From the NCBI RefSeq assembly GCF_000376425.1, contig NZ_AQWL01000007.1, positions 1-64,000 on the forward strand: a DNA stretch of 64,000 nucleotides, in the 5' to 3' direction. Shown piece after piece: positions 9,245-18,867 of this stretch; the stretch's first letter is position 1; every line of letters starts with the position of its first letter. The notes beneath the pieces were generated by a model. That model did not search any database and had not been told where the DNA came from. It worked only from the letters and a program-made list of their open reading frames with translations. The position numbers were made by a program, and so were the translations under genes. Source of the DNA: Thiobacillus denitrificans DSM 12475 (GTDB lineage Bacteria; Pseudomonadota; Gammaproteobacteria; Burkholderiales; Thiobacillaceae).

Positions 9245-10241
9245 GCTGATCTCCTGTTTGCGTATCGTTCTGGCTGTTCGACAAAAGTTTCTCGACGCGC
9301 AAGGTGTATTGACCGTTGAATTTCCCGTATGCGCATTCCATCACCGGGACGCCGTCCACCTTGGCTTCGACGGTTTGCGGAATGTCAAGCGGAATGATGT
9401 CGCCCACTTTCATGTCGACGATGTCGCGCAGGCTGATCTGTGCCGTACCCAGGTCGGCGACGATCTCGACCTCCGCCAACTGGATCTGCTGCCGCATCAG
9501 ACGGATCCAGCGCTTGTCTACTTCCAGGTTTTCCGCCTGCAGGCTGCTGGTGAGAAGATCCTTGATCGGCTCGATCGTCGAATACGGAATGCAGAAATGC
9601 ATTTCGCCGCTGACCTGGCCAAGCTCGATGGCGAAGGTGACGGCCACCACCACTTCGTTGGGAGTGGCGATATTGGCGAACTGGGTGTTCATTTCCGAGC
9701 GGATGTACTCGAACTCGATCGGATAGACCGGCTCCCACGATTTCGAATAGGCCTCGAATACGATATTGAGGATGCGCTGGATGATGCGGTGTTCGGTCTG
9801 CGTAAAGTCCCGGCCTTCGACGCGGGTGTGGAAGCGCCCGTCGCCGCCGAACAGGTTGTCGACCATGAGAAAGACCAGGTCGGGGTTGAAGATCATCAAC
9901 GTCGTACCGCGCAGCGGCTTGAACTGCACCAGATTGAGGTTGGTGGGCACCACCAGGTTACGGATGAATTCGCTGTATTTCGAGACCCTGACCGGACCGA
10001 CCGAGACTTCGACCCCGCGCCGCAGAAAATTGTAGAGGCCGATCCGCAACTGGCGCGCGAAACGCTCGTTGATGATTTCGAGCGTGGGCATGCGGCCGCG
10101 CACGATGCGTTCCTGCGTCGCCAGGTTGTAGGGGCGCGCGCCCGAAGCGTCCTCCGATTCGGCCGGCGTATCGTCAGTTTCGCCGGTCACGCCTTTCAGC
10201 AGCGCGTCGACCTCATCCTGCGAAAGAAAGTTGTCGGCCAT
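9237..10241 (-). CDS. fliM: Flagellar motor switch protein FliM
   Basis: FliM binds CheY-P and links the chemotaxis signal to rotor direction. The 334-residue protein opens with the CheY-binding peptide (LSQDEVDALLKGV), has the middle CheC-like domain (RGTTLMIFNPDLVFLMVDNLFGGDGRF) and a C-terminal SpoA domain (QISLRDIVDMKVGDIIPLD). The ATG at 10241 is supported by homologous N-terminal residues. It follows fliL after 7 bases and overlaps fliN. Confidence 0.97.
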   Translation of the reverse strand: MADNFLSQDEVDALLKGVTGETDDTPAESEDASGARPYNLATQERIVRGRMPTLEIINERFARQLRIGLYNFLRRGVEVSVGPVRVSKYSEFIRNLVVPTNLNLVQFKPLRGTTLMIFNPDLVFLMVDNLFGGDGRFHTRVEGRDFTQTEHRIIQRILNIVFEAYSKSWEPVYPIEFEYIRSEMNTQFANIATPNEVVVAVTFAIELGQVSGEMHFCIPYSTIEPIKDLLTSSLQAENLEVDKRWIRLMRQQIQLAEVEIVADLGTAQISLRDIVDMKVGDIIPLDIPQTVEAKVDGVPVMECAYGKFNGQYTLRVEKLLSNSQNDTQTGDQHA

Positions 10242-10248
10242 GAGCGGT

Positions 10249-10737
10249 TTACTGAATCACGAATGAAGTGAACAGGACATCGTCCACTTGCTGGGGCTTG
10301 CCCTTCGGGTCGAACGGCAGCTTCACCTGCGCCAGGATTTCCTGCGCGAGCTTTTTCTTGTCTTCCGTGCTGGCCAGCTCCTCGGCCTGCTTGCTGGAGA
10401 GCAGCGACAGCAAGCGGCTGCGGACGCGCGGCATGTAGGATTTGATGGTGTCGACCTGGGTCTGGTCGGCGACCTGCAGCGTGATGTCGATCTGCAGATA
10501 ATGCCCATCGCCCTGCAGGTTGATGGTGAAGGTTTCGAGCGGCAGGAAAACCGGCGCTTTTGCCGCCGGGGCCTCCTGGGATGCGCTGCCCTGGCTGAGG
10601 AACCAGGCGCCCGCGCCGCCACCGCCCAGCAGAACCACGACGGCGCCGAGGAGGACGAGCCATTTTTTTCTGGGCTTCCTGGCAGGAGCGGCGTCCGTCG
10701 GCTCGGCGGATAGGGCGGGTGCGGCAGATACGGCCAT
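10249..10737 (-). CDS. fliL: Flagellar basal body-associated protein FliL
   Basis: FliL is a single-pass inner-membrane protein associated with the stator/basal body. The 162 residues include an N-terminal cytoplasmic basic stretch (RKPRKKW), one transmembrane helix (VLLGAVVVLLGGGGAGAWFL) and a periplasmic domain with FLPLETFTINLQGDGHYLQIDITLQV, typical of the family. The ATG at 10737 is followed by an alanine-rich segment. There is a 130-base gap to fliK upstream, the longest in this operon apart from the inserted element. Confidence 0.95.
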   Translation of the reverse strand: MAVSAAPALSAEPTDAAPARKPRKKWLVLLGAVVVLLGGGGAGAWFLSQGSASQEAPAAKAPVFLPLETFTINLQGDGHYLQIDITLQVADQTQVDTIKSYMPRVRSRLLSLLSSKQAEELASTEDKKKLAQEILAQVKLPFDPKGKPQQVDDVLFTSFVIQ

Positions 10738-10867
10738 CGGTACAATTCCTCTATAAGGGCAATGTCGTGCAGATGGTGTTCATTATCAAAAGAAACCGCT
10801 GCCTTCGATGCCGGGAAAAGAGGGAGAAAAGGGACGCATATCGTTCAATGCCGGCGGCTGGCCCGGG

Positions 10868-11989
10868 TCAGGCGAAGGTGTCGATCAGGCCGCGTCCGGA
10901 TTGCGCAACGGGCGGCTGAACCGCCTGCAGGCCGGCAGCGGCGGCCTCGTCCGGCGCGGCAAACCGGGATGCGATCCGTTGCCCAGGCTGGCCGGGGGTG
11001 TCGTTCTGCCGCGGCGTGTCTGCGCTGACCGTCGCCTGCCCCAGCTGAATGCCGGCCTCGTCCATCATTTCCCGCAGTCTGGGCATGGCGGCTTCCAGCG
11101 CCTGGCGCACTTCGGGCTGCGCCGAGAAGAAGCTGGCCGTGGCCTGGTCGTTCGAAACGTTGAGGACGATCTGCAGCGGACCCAGGTTGGGCGGGTTGAG
11201 GGTGAGCGAGGCCGTTTGCTGGGCGCCCGCCGTCATCCACACGAGTTTTTCACCGAGCGCCTGGCCCCAGGCCGTGGTACCTACCGTCGGAGCCAGTTTG
11301 GGAGAGGCAAGCGCATTGAGCGCAGGCATGCTTTCGAGCGCTGCCGGCGGGGCGGCGCGCAGGGCCGGATGGCTCAGGAGGTCGGGCAGGAATTCACCGC
11401 CCTTCATGGCGTCGGACTGCCGGGCGGCGGCCGCCTGGCCCGAAAAAACGCTGGCGGTGGCAGCCGCCGCGGCAGTGGCGGTGGCGGCATGAAAATTGGC
11501 TTTGCCGGACTGGGCAGGGTCGGTCTTGCGGGCGCCGCGCGCATCGTCGGCAAACTGTCCGGACTGCGCTTTCAGCGGCGTCCGGCCCTTGCGGACATCC
11601 AGGAGCATCGGTTCCGTGGCAGCGTCGCCCGTTCCGGCCGCAGCCGGCTTGAACAGTTCCGGGTTGATCGCCAGTGCCAGCAAGGTCTCGGGCGCAACCG
11701 CGCTGTCCTCCGCCAGCGCCGCGCGTGCGGGTTTCTCGCCTGGCGCCGCCTCGGCTGTGGAATCCGCACCGGCTTCCGTCTGCGCCGCGGCCTCGGGCGC
11801 AGCGTCCGCTGCGTCCGCCGTGGCATCGGCGCCTTCCCCGGCGCTGTCGTTTTTCCGGTGCTGCGCGATTTCGCTCGACAGAACCTGGCTGAACGCCGAG
11901 TCCGGCGCGGCGGAATCCGGTTGCCTGGCAGCGCTGGATTGCGCTTGGGCAGCATGGGCCGGATTGATATTCATGGGGGTCGCATTCAT
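10868..11989 (-). CDS. fliK: Flagellar hook-length control protein FliK
   Basis: FliK is the secreted ruler that switches export from hook to filament subunits. The 373-residue protein has a long low-complexity Ala/Glu/Asp-rich N-terminus and a conserved C-terminal domain (AWGQALGEKLVWMTAGAQQTASLTLNPPNLGPLQIVLNVSNDQATASF), ending with a variable tail. The ATG at 11989 is chosen because it lies just after fliJ; the frame remains open inside fliJ in antisense-like composition but without homology. A second in-frame ATG lies 5 codons later. A second, unrelated-length FliK-like gene is present at 19930-20940. Confidence 0.93.
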   Translation of the reverse strand: MNATPMNINPAHAAQAQSSAARQPDSAAPDSAFSQVLSSEIAQHRKNDSAGEGADATADAADAAPEAAAQTEAGADSTAEAAPGEKPARAALAEDSAVAPETLLALAINPELFKPAAAGTGDAATEPMLLDVRKGRTPLKAQSGQFADDARGARKTDPAQSGKANFHAATATAAAAATASVFSGQAAAARQSDAMKGGEFLPDLLSHPALRAAPPAALESMPALNALASPKLAPTVGTTAWGQALGEKLVWMTAGAQQTASLTLNPPNLGPLQIVLNVSNDQATASFFSAQPEVRQALEAAMPRLREMMDEAGIQLGQATVSADTPRQNDTPGQPGQRIASRFAAPDEAAAAGLQAVQPPVAQSGRGLIDTFA

Positions 11990-12005
11990 AAGGCGTGGTC
12001 CTGTT

Positions 12006-12455
12006 TCAGGAAGGGGTTCGCTTGTGCAGCGTGCGCCTGGCGGCATGCTCGTCGTTCTGTTTCTGGTCGCGCCACAACTCGCGGCGCAGGTCTTCCTTGC
12101 TTGCGCGGTCCGCCAGCGTGACGAAGGACATTTTTTTCTGCTCGCAGGACTGCCAGACAGTACGTGCCTGGTCAACCCGCTGTCTGGCTTCGCCGACGAC
12201 CTTCTGCTGGCCGGCAATGGCGTGGTCGAGCTTCTGCATGAAGATCTGGAAATTGTTGAAATGCGTCGTGCTGATTCCCGCGCTCAGGTCGGACTGGCAG
12301 CGCGCGGCATAATCGTCGCGGTATTGCGTCAGCAGATCGAGCTTCTGCTCCGCTTCTTCACCGGCACGCAGCGCGGCGCCGAGCTGCTTGGCGGCCGCGT
12401 CGGTTTCCTTGTGGGCGAGATCGATCAGCGTATTGAGTGCGGAAGGGGTGGCCAT
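12006..12455 (-). CDS. fliJ: Flagellar export chaperone FliJ
   Basis: FliJ is a coiled-coil protein that activates the FliI ATPase/export gate. The 149 residues are almost entirely helical with heptad-like pattern (LNTLIDLAHKETDAAAKQL ... AEQKLDLLTQYRDDYAARC) and a charged C-terminus with WRDQKQNDE, as in other betaproteobacterial FliJ proteins. It lies between fliI and fliK, the canonical position. Sequence conservation in this family is low, so the call rests on position plus coiled-coil pattern. Confidence 0.93.
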   Translation of the reverse strand: MATPSALNTLIDLAHKETDAAAKQLGAALRAGEEAEQKLDLLTQYRDDYAARCQSDLSAGISTTHFNNFQIFMQKLDHAIAGQQKVVGEARQRVDQARTVWQSCEQKKMSFVTLADRASKEDLRRELWRDQKQNDEHAARRTLHKRTPS

Positions 12456-12482
12456 TCGGTGTGCGCTATCGTCCGGTAAGGT

Positions 12483-13883
12483 TTATTGGAACAAGGCTTC
12501 GAGCCTGGCGAGGCTTTCCTGAACGTCCGAGCGCTCAAGAATGCCTTGCTGCAGGAAAGCTTCGATGCCTGTCTGCAGCTTGATGGCTTCGTCCAGCAGC
12601 GGATCGGAGCCGGCCGCATAGGCGCCGACGTTGATCAAATCGCGGCTGCGTTCGTAGCGCGAATACAGTTTCTTCAGGCGCCGCGCCAGCTGCTGGTGCT
12701 CCGGCGTGGCGATGCCGTGCATGGCACGGCTGATCGACTGCTCGATGTTGATGGCGGGGTAGTGGCCGCTCTCGGCCAGCGAGCGGTCGAGCACGATGTG
12801 GCCGTCGAGGATGGCGCGCGCCGAATCGGCGATCGGGTCCTGCTGGTCGTCGCCCTCGGTCAGCACGGTATAGAAGGCGGTGATGGAGCCGCCGCCCGGC
12901 TTGCCGTTGCCGGCCCGCTCGACCAGCGCCGGCAGCTTGGCGAAAACCGAAGGCGGATAGCCCTTGGTGGCGGGCGGTTCGCCGATCGCCAGCGCGATCT
13001 CGCGCTGCGCCATGGCATAGCGGGTGAGCGAATCCATGATCAGCAGCACGTTCCTGCCCTGGTCGCGGAAATGCTCGGCGATCGAAGTGGCGTACGCCGC
13101 GCCCTGCAAGCGCATCAGCGGCGGGGTGTCGGCGGGCGCGGCCACCACCGCGGCGCGCGCCAGGCCTTCCTCGCCGAGAATCTGCTCGATGAATTCCTTG
13201 ACCTCGCGGCCGCGTTCGCCGATCAGGCCGACCACGATGACGTCCGCGCTGGTGTAGCGCGCCATCATGCCGAGCAGCACGCTCTTGCCGACGCCGGAGC
13301 CGGCGAACAGGCCCATGCGCTGGCCGCGCCCCACCGTCAGCATGCTGTTGATCGCGCGCACGCCGACGTCGAGGATGTCGGTGATCGGCGCGCGCCCCAG
13401 CGGGTTGGCGGCGCGGTTGTTGAGCGGGGCGGTGGCGGAAGTGTGCAGCGGACCGAGGCCGTCGAGCGGACGTCCGCCGCTGTCGAGCACCCGCCCGAGC
13501 AGGGCGTCGCCGACCGGCAGGTGGCGGGTGCGGTCGCTCGGGCGACGGCGCGGATGGTTCACCTGGCCCAGGCCGGGCAGGGTGGGGATGACTTCGGCCG
13601 GGAACACGCGGGCGCCGGGCACGATCCCTTCGACGTCGCTTTGCGGCATCAGGAAAAGCCGGTTGCCGTCGAATCCCACCACCTCGGCTTCCAGGTGCGA
13701 ACCGTTGGGCAGGGGCACGGTGCAGGCGCTGCCTACCGGCAGCTTCAGGCCGACCGCTTCCATCACCAGTCCGGCCACGCGCGTGATGCGGCCGGACACC
13801 TGCATCGGCTCGGCGATCGCCAGCAGTTCGCCGCAATCCTGCAGATAGGCTTTCCAGCGGCTGCTGTGGAGTTGCGCGTCCAT
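12483..13883 (-). CDS. fliI: Flagellum-specific ATP synthase FliI
   Basis: FliI is the ATPase that unloads export substrates. The 466-residue protein resembles F1-beta: Walker A AGSGVGKS (residues 194-201), the family segment [16 protein letters not shown], Walker B-type [36 protein letters not shown], and [23 protein letters not shown]. The ATG at 13883 overlaps the fliH stop (TGATG), which fixes the start. The 5' open frame continues into fliH but is not used. Confidence 0.97.
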   Translation of the reverse strand: MDAQLHSSRWKAYLQDCGELLAIAEPMQVSGRITRVAGLVMEAVGLKLPVGSACTVPLPNGSHLEAEVVGFDGNRLFLMPQSDVEGIVPGARVFPAEVIPTLPGLGQVNHPRRRPSDRTRHLPVGDALLGRVLDSGGRPLDGLGPLHTSATAPLNNRAANPLGRAPITDILDVGVRAINSMLTVGRGQRMGLFAGSGVGKSVLLGMMARYTSADVIVVGLIGERGREVKEFIEQILGEEGLARAAVVAAPADTPPLMRLQGAAYATSIAEHFRDQGRNVLLIMDSLTRYAMAQREIALAIGEPPATKGYPPSVFAKLPALVERAGNGKPGGGSITAFYTVLTEGDDQQDPIADSARAILDGHIVLDRSLAESGHYPAINIEQSISRAMHGIATPEHQQLARRLKKLYSRYERSRDLINVGAYAAGSDPLLDEAIKLQTGIEAFLQQGILERSDVQESLARLEALFQ

Positions 13884-14524
13884 CAGGGCACCAGCCAATC
13901 CGATTGATTGCCCAGCGCGGCGGCGAGGCGCTGCCAACGGGTGGGCAGGGTGGCATCGATCTGATTGCTCGCGGTTTCCACCCGGCAGCTACCGCGTTCA
14001 AGTTCGGCATCGTCGGCCAGCTGCCAGCCGGTTTTTGCGAGTTCGTCGCCGATCCTGTCCTTGACCAGCTCGGCATCCGCCGGATTCAGGAAGAGCAGGG
14101 CCGGCTGATGCAGCACCGGCAGATAGCGGACCGCTTCCTTGACGATCGGGATGACTCGTTCGGGCTGCACGGCCAGGGCGGTTTTCAGCATGGCGTGCGC
14201 AAGGTCGACCGCCAGGTCGAGCACCTGGCGGGAGATCGTTTCGTCGGCCTTGCCGACCTCGGCGCTGAAGGTGTCGGCCAGTCCGCGCAGCCTGGCCGCT
14301 TCGAGCGCGGCTTCGCGCTGGCCCTGGGCATAGCCTTCGGCCCGGCCGGTGTCATAGCCTTCCTGCCTTGCCTGCTCCTGGATCGCGGTGATCTGCTCGA
14401 TCGTCGGCAGGGTGATCCCTGCGCAATCCGCCTGCTTCACGGGATGCGGATCGGCGTCGAAGCTGGCCATCTCCCAGGGCTGGCAAGCCGGTTGATCGGC
14501 GCTGGGAATGACGCAACTAGACAT
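13883..14524 (-). CDS. fliH: Flagellar assembly protein FliH
   Basis: FliH inhibits and tethers FliI. The 213 residues show a variable N-terminus, a Glu/Ala/Gln-rich coiled region ([31 protein letters not shown], including GxxxG-type spacing) and a C-terminal domain resembling the F-type delta/b subunits ([32 protein letters not shown]). The ATG at 14524 (MSSCVIP) overlaps the fliG end by 8 bases. It lies between fliG and fliI as in other operons of this type. Confidence 0.94.
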   Translation of the reverse strand: MSSCVIPSADQPACQPWEMASFDADPHPVKQADCAGITLPTIEQITAIQEQARQEGYDTGRAEGYAQGQREAALEAARLRGLADTFSAEVGKADETISRQVLDLAVDLAHAMLKTALAVQPERVIPIVKEAVRYLPVLHQPALLFLNPADAELVKDRIGDELAKTGWQLADDAELERGSCRVETASNQIDATLPTRWQRLAAALGNQSDWLVP

Positions 14525-15515
14525 AGGTCTCTTCCCCTTTCGCGCCCAGCGAGAGCTGGCCTTCATCGGCCAGGCGGCGGACGATCATCAGGATCTCCTT
14601 CTGCTGTGCCTCGACCTCGGACAGGCGCACCGGCCCTTTCGATTCCAGGTCTTCCCGCATCATTTCGGCGGCACGCTGCGACATGTTCTTGAAGATCTTC
14701 TCGCGCATGTCCTCCGACGCGCCCTTGAGCGCGATGATGAGCGAATCGGACTGGACTTCGCGCAGCAGCAGCTGAATACCGCGATCCTCGATTTCCATGA
14801 TGTTCTCGAACACGAACATCTCGTCCATGATCTTCTGCGCCATGTCGGGGTCGTAGCTTTTCAGGTATTCCATGGCGGAGGCCTCGTTTTCCCCGCTCAT
14901 GAAGTTCAGGATGTCGGCCGCTGCGCGGGTGCCGCCCATCGGCTGTTTCTTCAGCACGTCGCTGCCGGACAGCAGCTTGGTCAGCACGTCGTTGAGTTCG
15001 CGCAGTGCAGCCGGCTGCACGCCGGAGAGCGTGGCGATGCGCAGCAATACGTCGTTGCGCAGGCGGTCCGTGAAGCAGGCCAGCACCTCGCAGGCCTGGT
15101 CGCGCTCCAGGTGCACCAGGATGGTCGCGATGGTCTGCGGATGCTCGTTGTGGATGAGGTCGGCCACCGATTCGGCGTCCATCCACTTCAGGCTTTCGAT
15201 GCCGCTGGCATCGCCGCCGCCGCCCAGGATCCGGTTCAGCAGCGACGAGGCCTTGTCGTCGCCCAGCGCGCGTCTGAGAACGGTGCGGATATAGTCGTTC
15301 GAATCCAGGCCCAGCGAGGAATTCTGGTCGGCCACGTTGTTGAAGTCGTCGAGCACGTTCTCGACCTCTTCCTGGGGGATGGATTTCATGGTGGTCATGG
15401 CTTCCCCCAGCTTCTGCACTTCACGCGGGCCGAGGTATTTCATCACTTCCGATGCGCCTTCCTCGCCCAGCGCAAGCATCAGGATCGCCCCCTTGGTGAT
15501 GCCGCTTTCACTCAT
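14517..15515 (-). CDS. fliG: Flagellar motor switch protein FliG
   Basis: FliG couples the stator to the rotor and binds the FliF ring. The 332 residues contain the N-terminal domain (GAILMLALGEEGASEVMKYLGPREVQKL), the middle domain (LIHNEHPQTIATILVHLERDQACEVL) and the C-terminal torque domain (MFVFENIMEIEDRGIQLLLREVQSDSLIIALKGASEDMREKIFKNMSQRAAEMM), with the EHPQ motif and charged torque residues present. The start overlaps the end of fliF by 8 bases. Confidence 0.97.
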   Translation of the reverse strand: MSESGITKGAILMLALGEEGASEVMKYLGPREVQKLGEAMTTMKSIPQEEVENVLDDFNNVADQNSSLGLDSNDYIRTVLRRALGDDKASSLLNRILGGGGDASGIESLKWMDAESVADLIHNEHPQTIATILVHLERDQACEVLACFTDRLRNDVLLRIATLSGVQPAALRELNDVLTKLLSGSDVLKKQPMGGTRAAADILNFMSGENEASAMEYLKSYDPDMAQKIMDEMFVFENIMEIEDRGIQLLLREVQSDSLIIALKGASEDMREKIFKNMSQRAAEMMREDLESKGPVRLSEVEAQQKEILMIVRRLADEGQLSLGAKGEETYV

Positions 15516-17157
15516 GGCTGTCCACCCAGGTTTTCACGATGTTGGCGACCACGCGCGGGTCTTCGCTGGCCATCTTCTGCGCCCGCGACAGGTTTTCCTG
15601 ATAGTTGCGCTGACCGGGAGGCAGCGCCCTCATCGCGCCGCCGGCCGCATGCTGCAGCGCATCGTGGTCGGGCGCGGGCAGCGCGGGAGGCTCGGAAAGC
15701 TTCCTAAGCAAAGGCTTGGCTGCTTTCAGGTACAGAACGAGCAGCGCCACCGCAATCAGCAGATACTTGCCTGCCGTCTTGGCGATCCCGATGTATTCGA
15801 CATATTCGGGCTGCTTCCAGAAGGGCAGCTTGGGAAGCGCTTCCTGCTCCGCGCTGGCGAAGGGGCTGTTCACCACGTTGAGGGTGTCGCCCCTTTCCTG
15901 GTTGTAGCCCATGGCTTCCTTGACCAGATCGGTGATCTGGGTTTTCTCGGGTTCGCTCAACGGCTGCATGACGCTCTTGCCGGACTTGTCGGTGGTTTTC
16001 TTGTAATTGACGACCACCGCAACCGACAGCCGCTTCAGGCCGCCGCCGCCCTGCTGGACGTACTGGATGGTCTTGTCGACTTCATAGTTGACGGTGGCAT
16101 CCTTACGCGTGTTGGTGGCCGGCGCGGCTGCGGCGGCCATGGCAGGCGCGGCCGGCTTCTGCCCGGGCGCGTTGATCGGCGCGGTCGCCGGCGCCGGCGG
16201 CTGGTTGGTGAGCGCGCCCGGCACGCCGGCGGGATTGGCCGTGCCGTTCAGCGATTCGCTGGTCTGCTGGCTGCGGATGGCCATGGCGTCGGGCGTCTGG
16301 TTCGGCTTGTAGGATTCCACCGCCTGCTCGCTGCGGGAGAAATCGACATCGGCAGTCGCTTCGGCGCGCACATTGCCGGGGCCGACGATCGGGGTGATGA
16401 TCGACTCGATCCGCCTGGCGACGTTTTGCTGCAGCTCCTGGACGTACTTGGTCTGGCTGGGGTCCATGCCGTTGAGGCTGGCCGCCTTGCTGGTATCGGA
16501 AAGCAGGCTGCCGTTCTGGTCGACCACGGTCACGTTCTTGGTCGGCAGCCCCGGCACGCTACTGGCGACCAGGTGGACGATGGCGCTGACCTGCTGCGGA
16601 TCGAGCGCGCGGCCGGGATGGAGATTGAGCAGCACCGAAGCGGTGGGTTGCTTCTGTTCGGAAACGAAGATCGAGTCCTTGGGCATGGCCAGGTGCACGC
16701 GCGCGGCCTGCACCGCGGAGACGGATTCGATCGAGCGCGCCAGTTCGCCTTCCATGGCGCGCTGGAAATTGATCTGTTCGATGAACTGCGAAGACCCGAG
16801 CCGCTGGTTTTCCATCAGTTCGAAGCCGACGTTGCCGCCCTTGGGCAGGCCTTGCGAAGCCAGTTTCAGGCGCGCATCGTGCACCCGCTCGGCGGGCACC
16901 AGAACGGCGCCGCCGCCCTCGGCATACTTGTAGGGGATGTTCATTTTTTCCAGTTCGGCGACGATGGCGCCGCCGTCGCGGTCGCTGAAGTTCGAAAACA
17001 GCACACGATAGTCGGGCTGCTGCCCCCACATCCAGATTGCGCCCATGACCGCAACGACCGCGGCCACGCCCAGCATCAGCATGATTTTCCGTCCGCCGGC
17101 GGTCCGGGTGAATTCCAGGACATTGGGCGGAACCACGATTTCACCTGCTACTGCCAT
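15508..17157 (-). CDS. fliF: Flagellar MS-ring protein FliF
   Basis: FliF forms the inner-membrane MS ring. The 549 residues contain an N-terminal transmembrane helix (KIMLMLGVAAVVAVMGAIWMW), two ring-building domains (PDYRVLFSNFSDRDGGAIVAELEKMNIPYK ... RVHLAMPKDSIF), a variable periplasmic region and a second helix (KYLLIAVALLVLYL), followed by the FliG-binding C-terminus ending VVANIVKTWVDSHE. The ATG at 17157 lies about 240 bases from divergent fliE. It heads the long reverse-strand operon that ends with fliR. Confidence 0.97.
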   Translation of the reverse strand: MAVAGEIVVPPNVLEFTRTAGGRKIMLMLGVAAVVAVMGAIWMWGQQPDYRVLFSNFSDRDGGAIVAELEKMNIPYKYAEGGGAVLVPAERVHDARLKLASQGLPKGGNVGFELMENQRLGSSQFIEQINFQRAMEGELARSIESVSAVQAARVHLAMPKDSIFVSEQKQPTASVLLNLHPGRALDPQQVSAIVHLVASSVPGLPTKNVTVVDQNGSLLSDTSKAASLNGMDPSQTKYVQELQQNVARRIESIITPIVGPGNVRAEATADVDFSRSEQAVESYKPNQTPDAMAIRSQQTSESLNGTANPAGVPGALTNQPPAPATAPINAPGQKPAAPAMAAAAAPATNTRKDATVNYEVDKTIQYVQQGGGGLKRLSVAVVVNYKKTTDKSGKSVMQPLSEPEKTQITDLVKEAMGYNQERGDTLNVVNSPFASAEQEALPKLPFWKQPEYVEYIGIAKTAGKYLLIAVALLVLYLKAAKPLLRKLSEPPALPAPDHDALQHAAGGAMRALPPGQRNYQENLSRAQKMASEDPRVVANIVKTWVDSHE

Positions 17158-17400
17158 ATTGTTCCTGCCTCCGTCGTGCCGGCGTCATGGGCCGCCCGGT
17201 TTCCGCTTGCCGTGTTCATTCGTGTCGCTCCATGGGAGTGTCGCTATGTGACCGAATTATCGGCACTGCCGCCACTTTCAATCGGGGGAATAGAAGCCGG
17301 TTTCAGGCGCTTATCGGGCTTATGGCTTGCCGCCGGCCTGATAAGGTGGGCACGTGAAAAACCGCCTGTGCAGGCGGCTGGATGAATCAGGGAGGGCACG
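17158..17400. promoter_or_regulatory. Divergent fliF/fliE control region
   Basis: This 243-base gap must hold the promoters of both fliF (reverse) and fliE (forward). On the reverse strand an exact GCCGATAA, the -10 box of sigma-28 flagellar promoters, occurs at 17257-17264, but a TAAA-type -35 at the usual distance is not evident. A GC-rich hairpin (CCGCCTGTGCAGGCGG, about 17359-17374) lies just ahead of the fliE ribosome site GGGAGG. No convincing sigma-54 promoter was found, so assignments are tentative. Confidence 0.35.
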
Positions 17401-17745
17401 ATGAGCGTAGGCATGATCGATAGCGGCCGGATCGAAGCGATGGTGGCGCAGCTGAAGGCCGCGGCGGCACGCGCATCGCCCGCGGGCGAAAATCCGCTGC
17501 AAACCGACAAGACCGCGAATCAGGTCAATTTCCAGTCGGTCCTGAAATCATCGCTGGACCAGGTCAATACGGCCCAGCTGCAGTCGCAGCAGCTGGCCGA
17601 ACGGTTCGCCATGGGTGACAGCAACGTCAGTCTTTCCGACGCCATGATCTCCATGCAGAAATCCAGCATCGCCTTCCAGCAGACCGTGCAGGTGCGCAAC
17701 AAGCTGGTGTCCGCCTACCAGGAAATCATGAACATGGGCGTTTAA
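17401..17745 (+). CDS. fliE: Flagellar hook-basal body complex protein FliE
   Basis: FliE joins the MS ring to the rod. The 114 residues end with the family's conserved C-terminal block (VSLSDAMISMQKSSIAFQQTVQVRNKLVSAYQEIMNMGV), preceded by QVNFQSVLKSSLDQVNTAQLQSQQLAERF. GGGAGG precedes the ATG by 5 bases. In many species fliE is the first gene of the fliEFGHIJ operon; here it stands alone on the opposite strand, divergent from fliF and convergent with cheV. Confidence 0.96.
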   Translation: MSVGMIDSGRIEAMVAQLKAAAARASPAGENPLQTDKTANQVNFQSVLKSSLDQVNTAQLQSQQLAERFAMGDSNVSLSDAMISMQKSSIAFQQTVQVRNKLVSAYQEIMNMGV

Positions 17746-17772
17746 GGCAGAGCGCCCCCGCGGGGCAGGGGC

Positions 17773-17870
17773 TTCAAGATTCAAGATTCAAGTTACAAGA
17801 TTTGGGCGAGGCATGCAGCCGCATGCTTCGCCCACATTACTTGCAACTTGCAACTTGCAACTTGCAACTT
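17773..17870. repeat. Heptamer-based inverted repeat between fliE and cheV
   Basis: Left arm: four 7-base units of the TTCAAGA/TACAAGA type. Right arm: four or more ACTTGCA units in the opposite sense. Between them is an inner stem of 13-14 pairs with one mismatch (GGGCGAGGCATGC against GCATGCTTCGCCC) around AGCC. The two genes on either side converge, so a bidirectional terminator role is plausible. The right edge touches the cheV stop codon. It is related to the repeats at 6271-6318 and about 27623-27696. Confidence 0.75.
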
Positions 17871-18829
17871 CAATGCACTTTAGCCAGCGCGTGCCGCAGC
17901 GCGTCGGCCAGGTCTTCGGCGACGAACTTGGCCACGTAGGCGTCGGCGCCGACTTTCTTGACGTGCGCTTCGTTGGTCGAACCGGTCAGCGACGAGTGGA
18001 TCACCACGGGAATGGAGCTGAAGCGCGGATCCTGCTTGATGTTGCGGGTCAGGGTAAAGCCGTCCATCTCGGGCATTTCCAGGTCGGTCAGCACCAGGGC
18101 GATCCGGTCATGCACGGTCTTGCCCTCGTCCTGTGCCTTGGCGGAGATGGCCTGCAGCTGGTCCCAGGCTTCCTTGCCGGTCTTGCACATGAGGTAGGGC
18201 AGGCCCATCGCTTCCAGCCCCTGTTCGATCATGGTGCGCGCGATCACCGAATCGTCCGCCGCCAGGATGACGGTACCGGGCTTGATGTCCACCGCAGGGC
18301 CGATATTGGCGGGGTCGACCGCCGGCTCGCTCGACGGCATGGCCTGGCGCAGGATGGTCTCCACGTCCAGCACCTGCGCCAGGCGGTCGCTGTTGTCGCC
18401 GTCGAGGCGGGCGAGACTGGTGACCATCCCGCCGGCGGCATTGCCCTCGGCGGACAGCACCTGCCGCCAGTCGAGACGCACGATGTCTTCCACCGATTCG
18501 ACGGCAAAGGCCTGGGTGCTGCGGGCATATTCGGTAATCAGCAGGATATTCAACCCGGTCCGCGGGGTGCATCCGGCAATCGCCGGCAAATTGATGACCG
18601 GGATGATCTGGCCGCGCAGATCGACCACGCCCATCATGTGGGCAGGCGATCCCGCAACGGCCGTGATGGCCGGCATCGGGATGATTTCCCTTATCTTGAA
18701 TACATTGATGCCGAACAGCTCGCTGCGATCGAGGTTCGCATCGTCGCCCAGGCGAAACAGCAGCAGCTCCAGCTTGTTGGAGCTGGTCAGATTGGTTCTT
18801 TCGTCAATTTCCTGCTGGATCGTTTGCAT
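17870..18829 (-). CDS. cheV: Chemotaxis coupling/response regulator protein CheV
   Basis: CheV couples receptors to CheA and carries a phosphorylatable receiver. The 319 residues comprise a CheW-like domain (LELLLFRLGDDANLDRSELFGINVFKIREIIPMP ... GVVDLRGQIIPVINLPAIAG) and a receiver domain (VILAADDSVIARTMIEQGL ... IALVLTDLEMPEMDGFTL). The ATG at 18829 has GGAG 8 bases upstream; a further ATG at 18850 lies ahead of that ribosome site and is less likely. It stands apart from the che run at 2.5-6.3 kb and beside the ycgR-type gene. Confidence 0.95.
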   Translation of the reverse strand: MQTIQQEIDERTNLTSSNKLELLLFRLGDDANLDRSELFGINVFKIREIIPMPAITAVAGSPAHMMGVVDLRGQIIPVINLPAIAGCTPRTGLNILLITEYARSTQAFAVESVEDIVRLDWRQVLSAEGNAAGGMVTSLARLDGDNSDRLAQVLDVETILRQAMPSSEPAVDPANIGPAVDIKPGTVILAADDSVIARTMIEQGLEAMGLPYLMCKTGKEAWDQLQAISAKAQDEGKTVHDRIALVLTDLEMPEMDGFTLTRNIKQDPRFSSIPVVIHSSLTGSTNEAHVKKVGADAYVAKFVAEDLADALRHALAKVH

Positions 18830-18867
18830 GGCGGAGTCTCCTTGAATCATTCATGTGGGGTGGCGCG

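Noticed and set aside
17165-17190. GG-N10-GC pattern like a sigma-54 promoter just upstream of fliF
   Set aside because: It overlaps the ribosome site and start region, and the flanking bases do not fit the TGGCACG/TTGC consensus.
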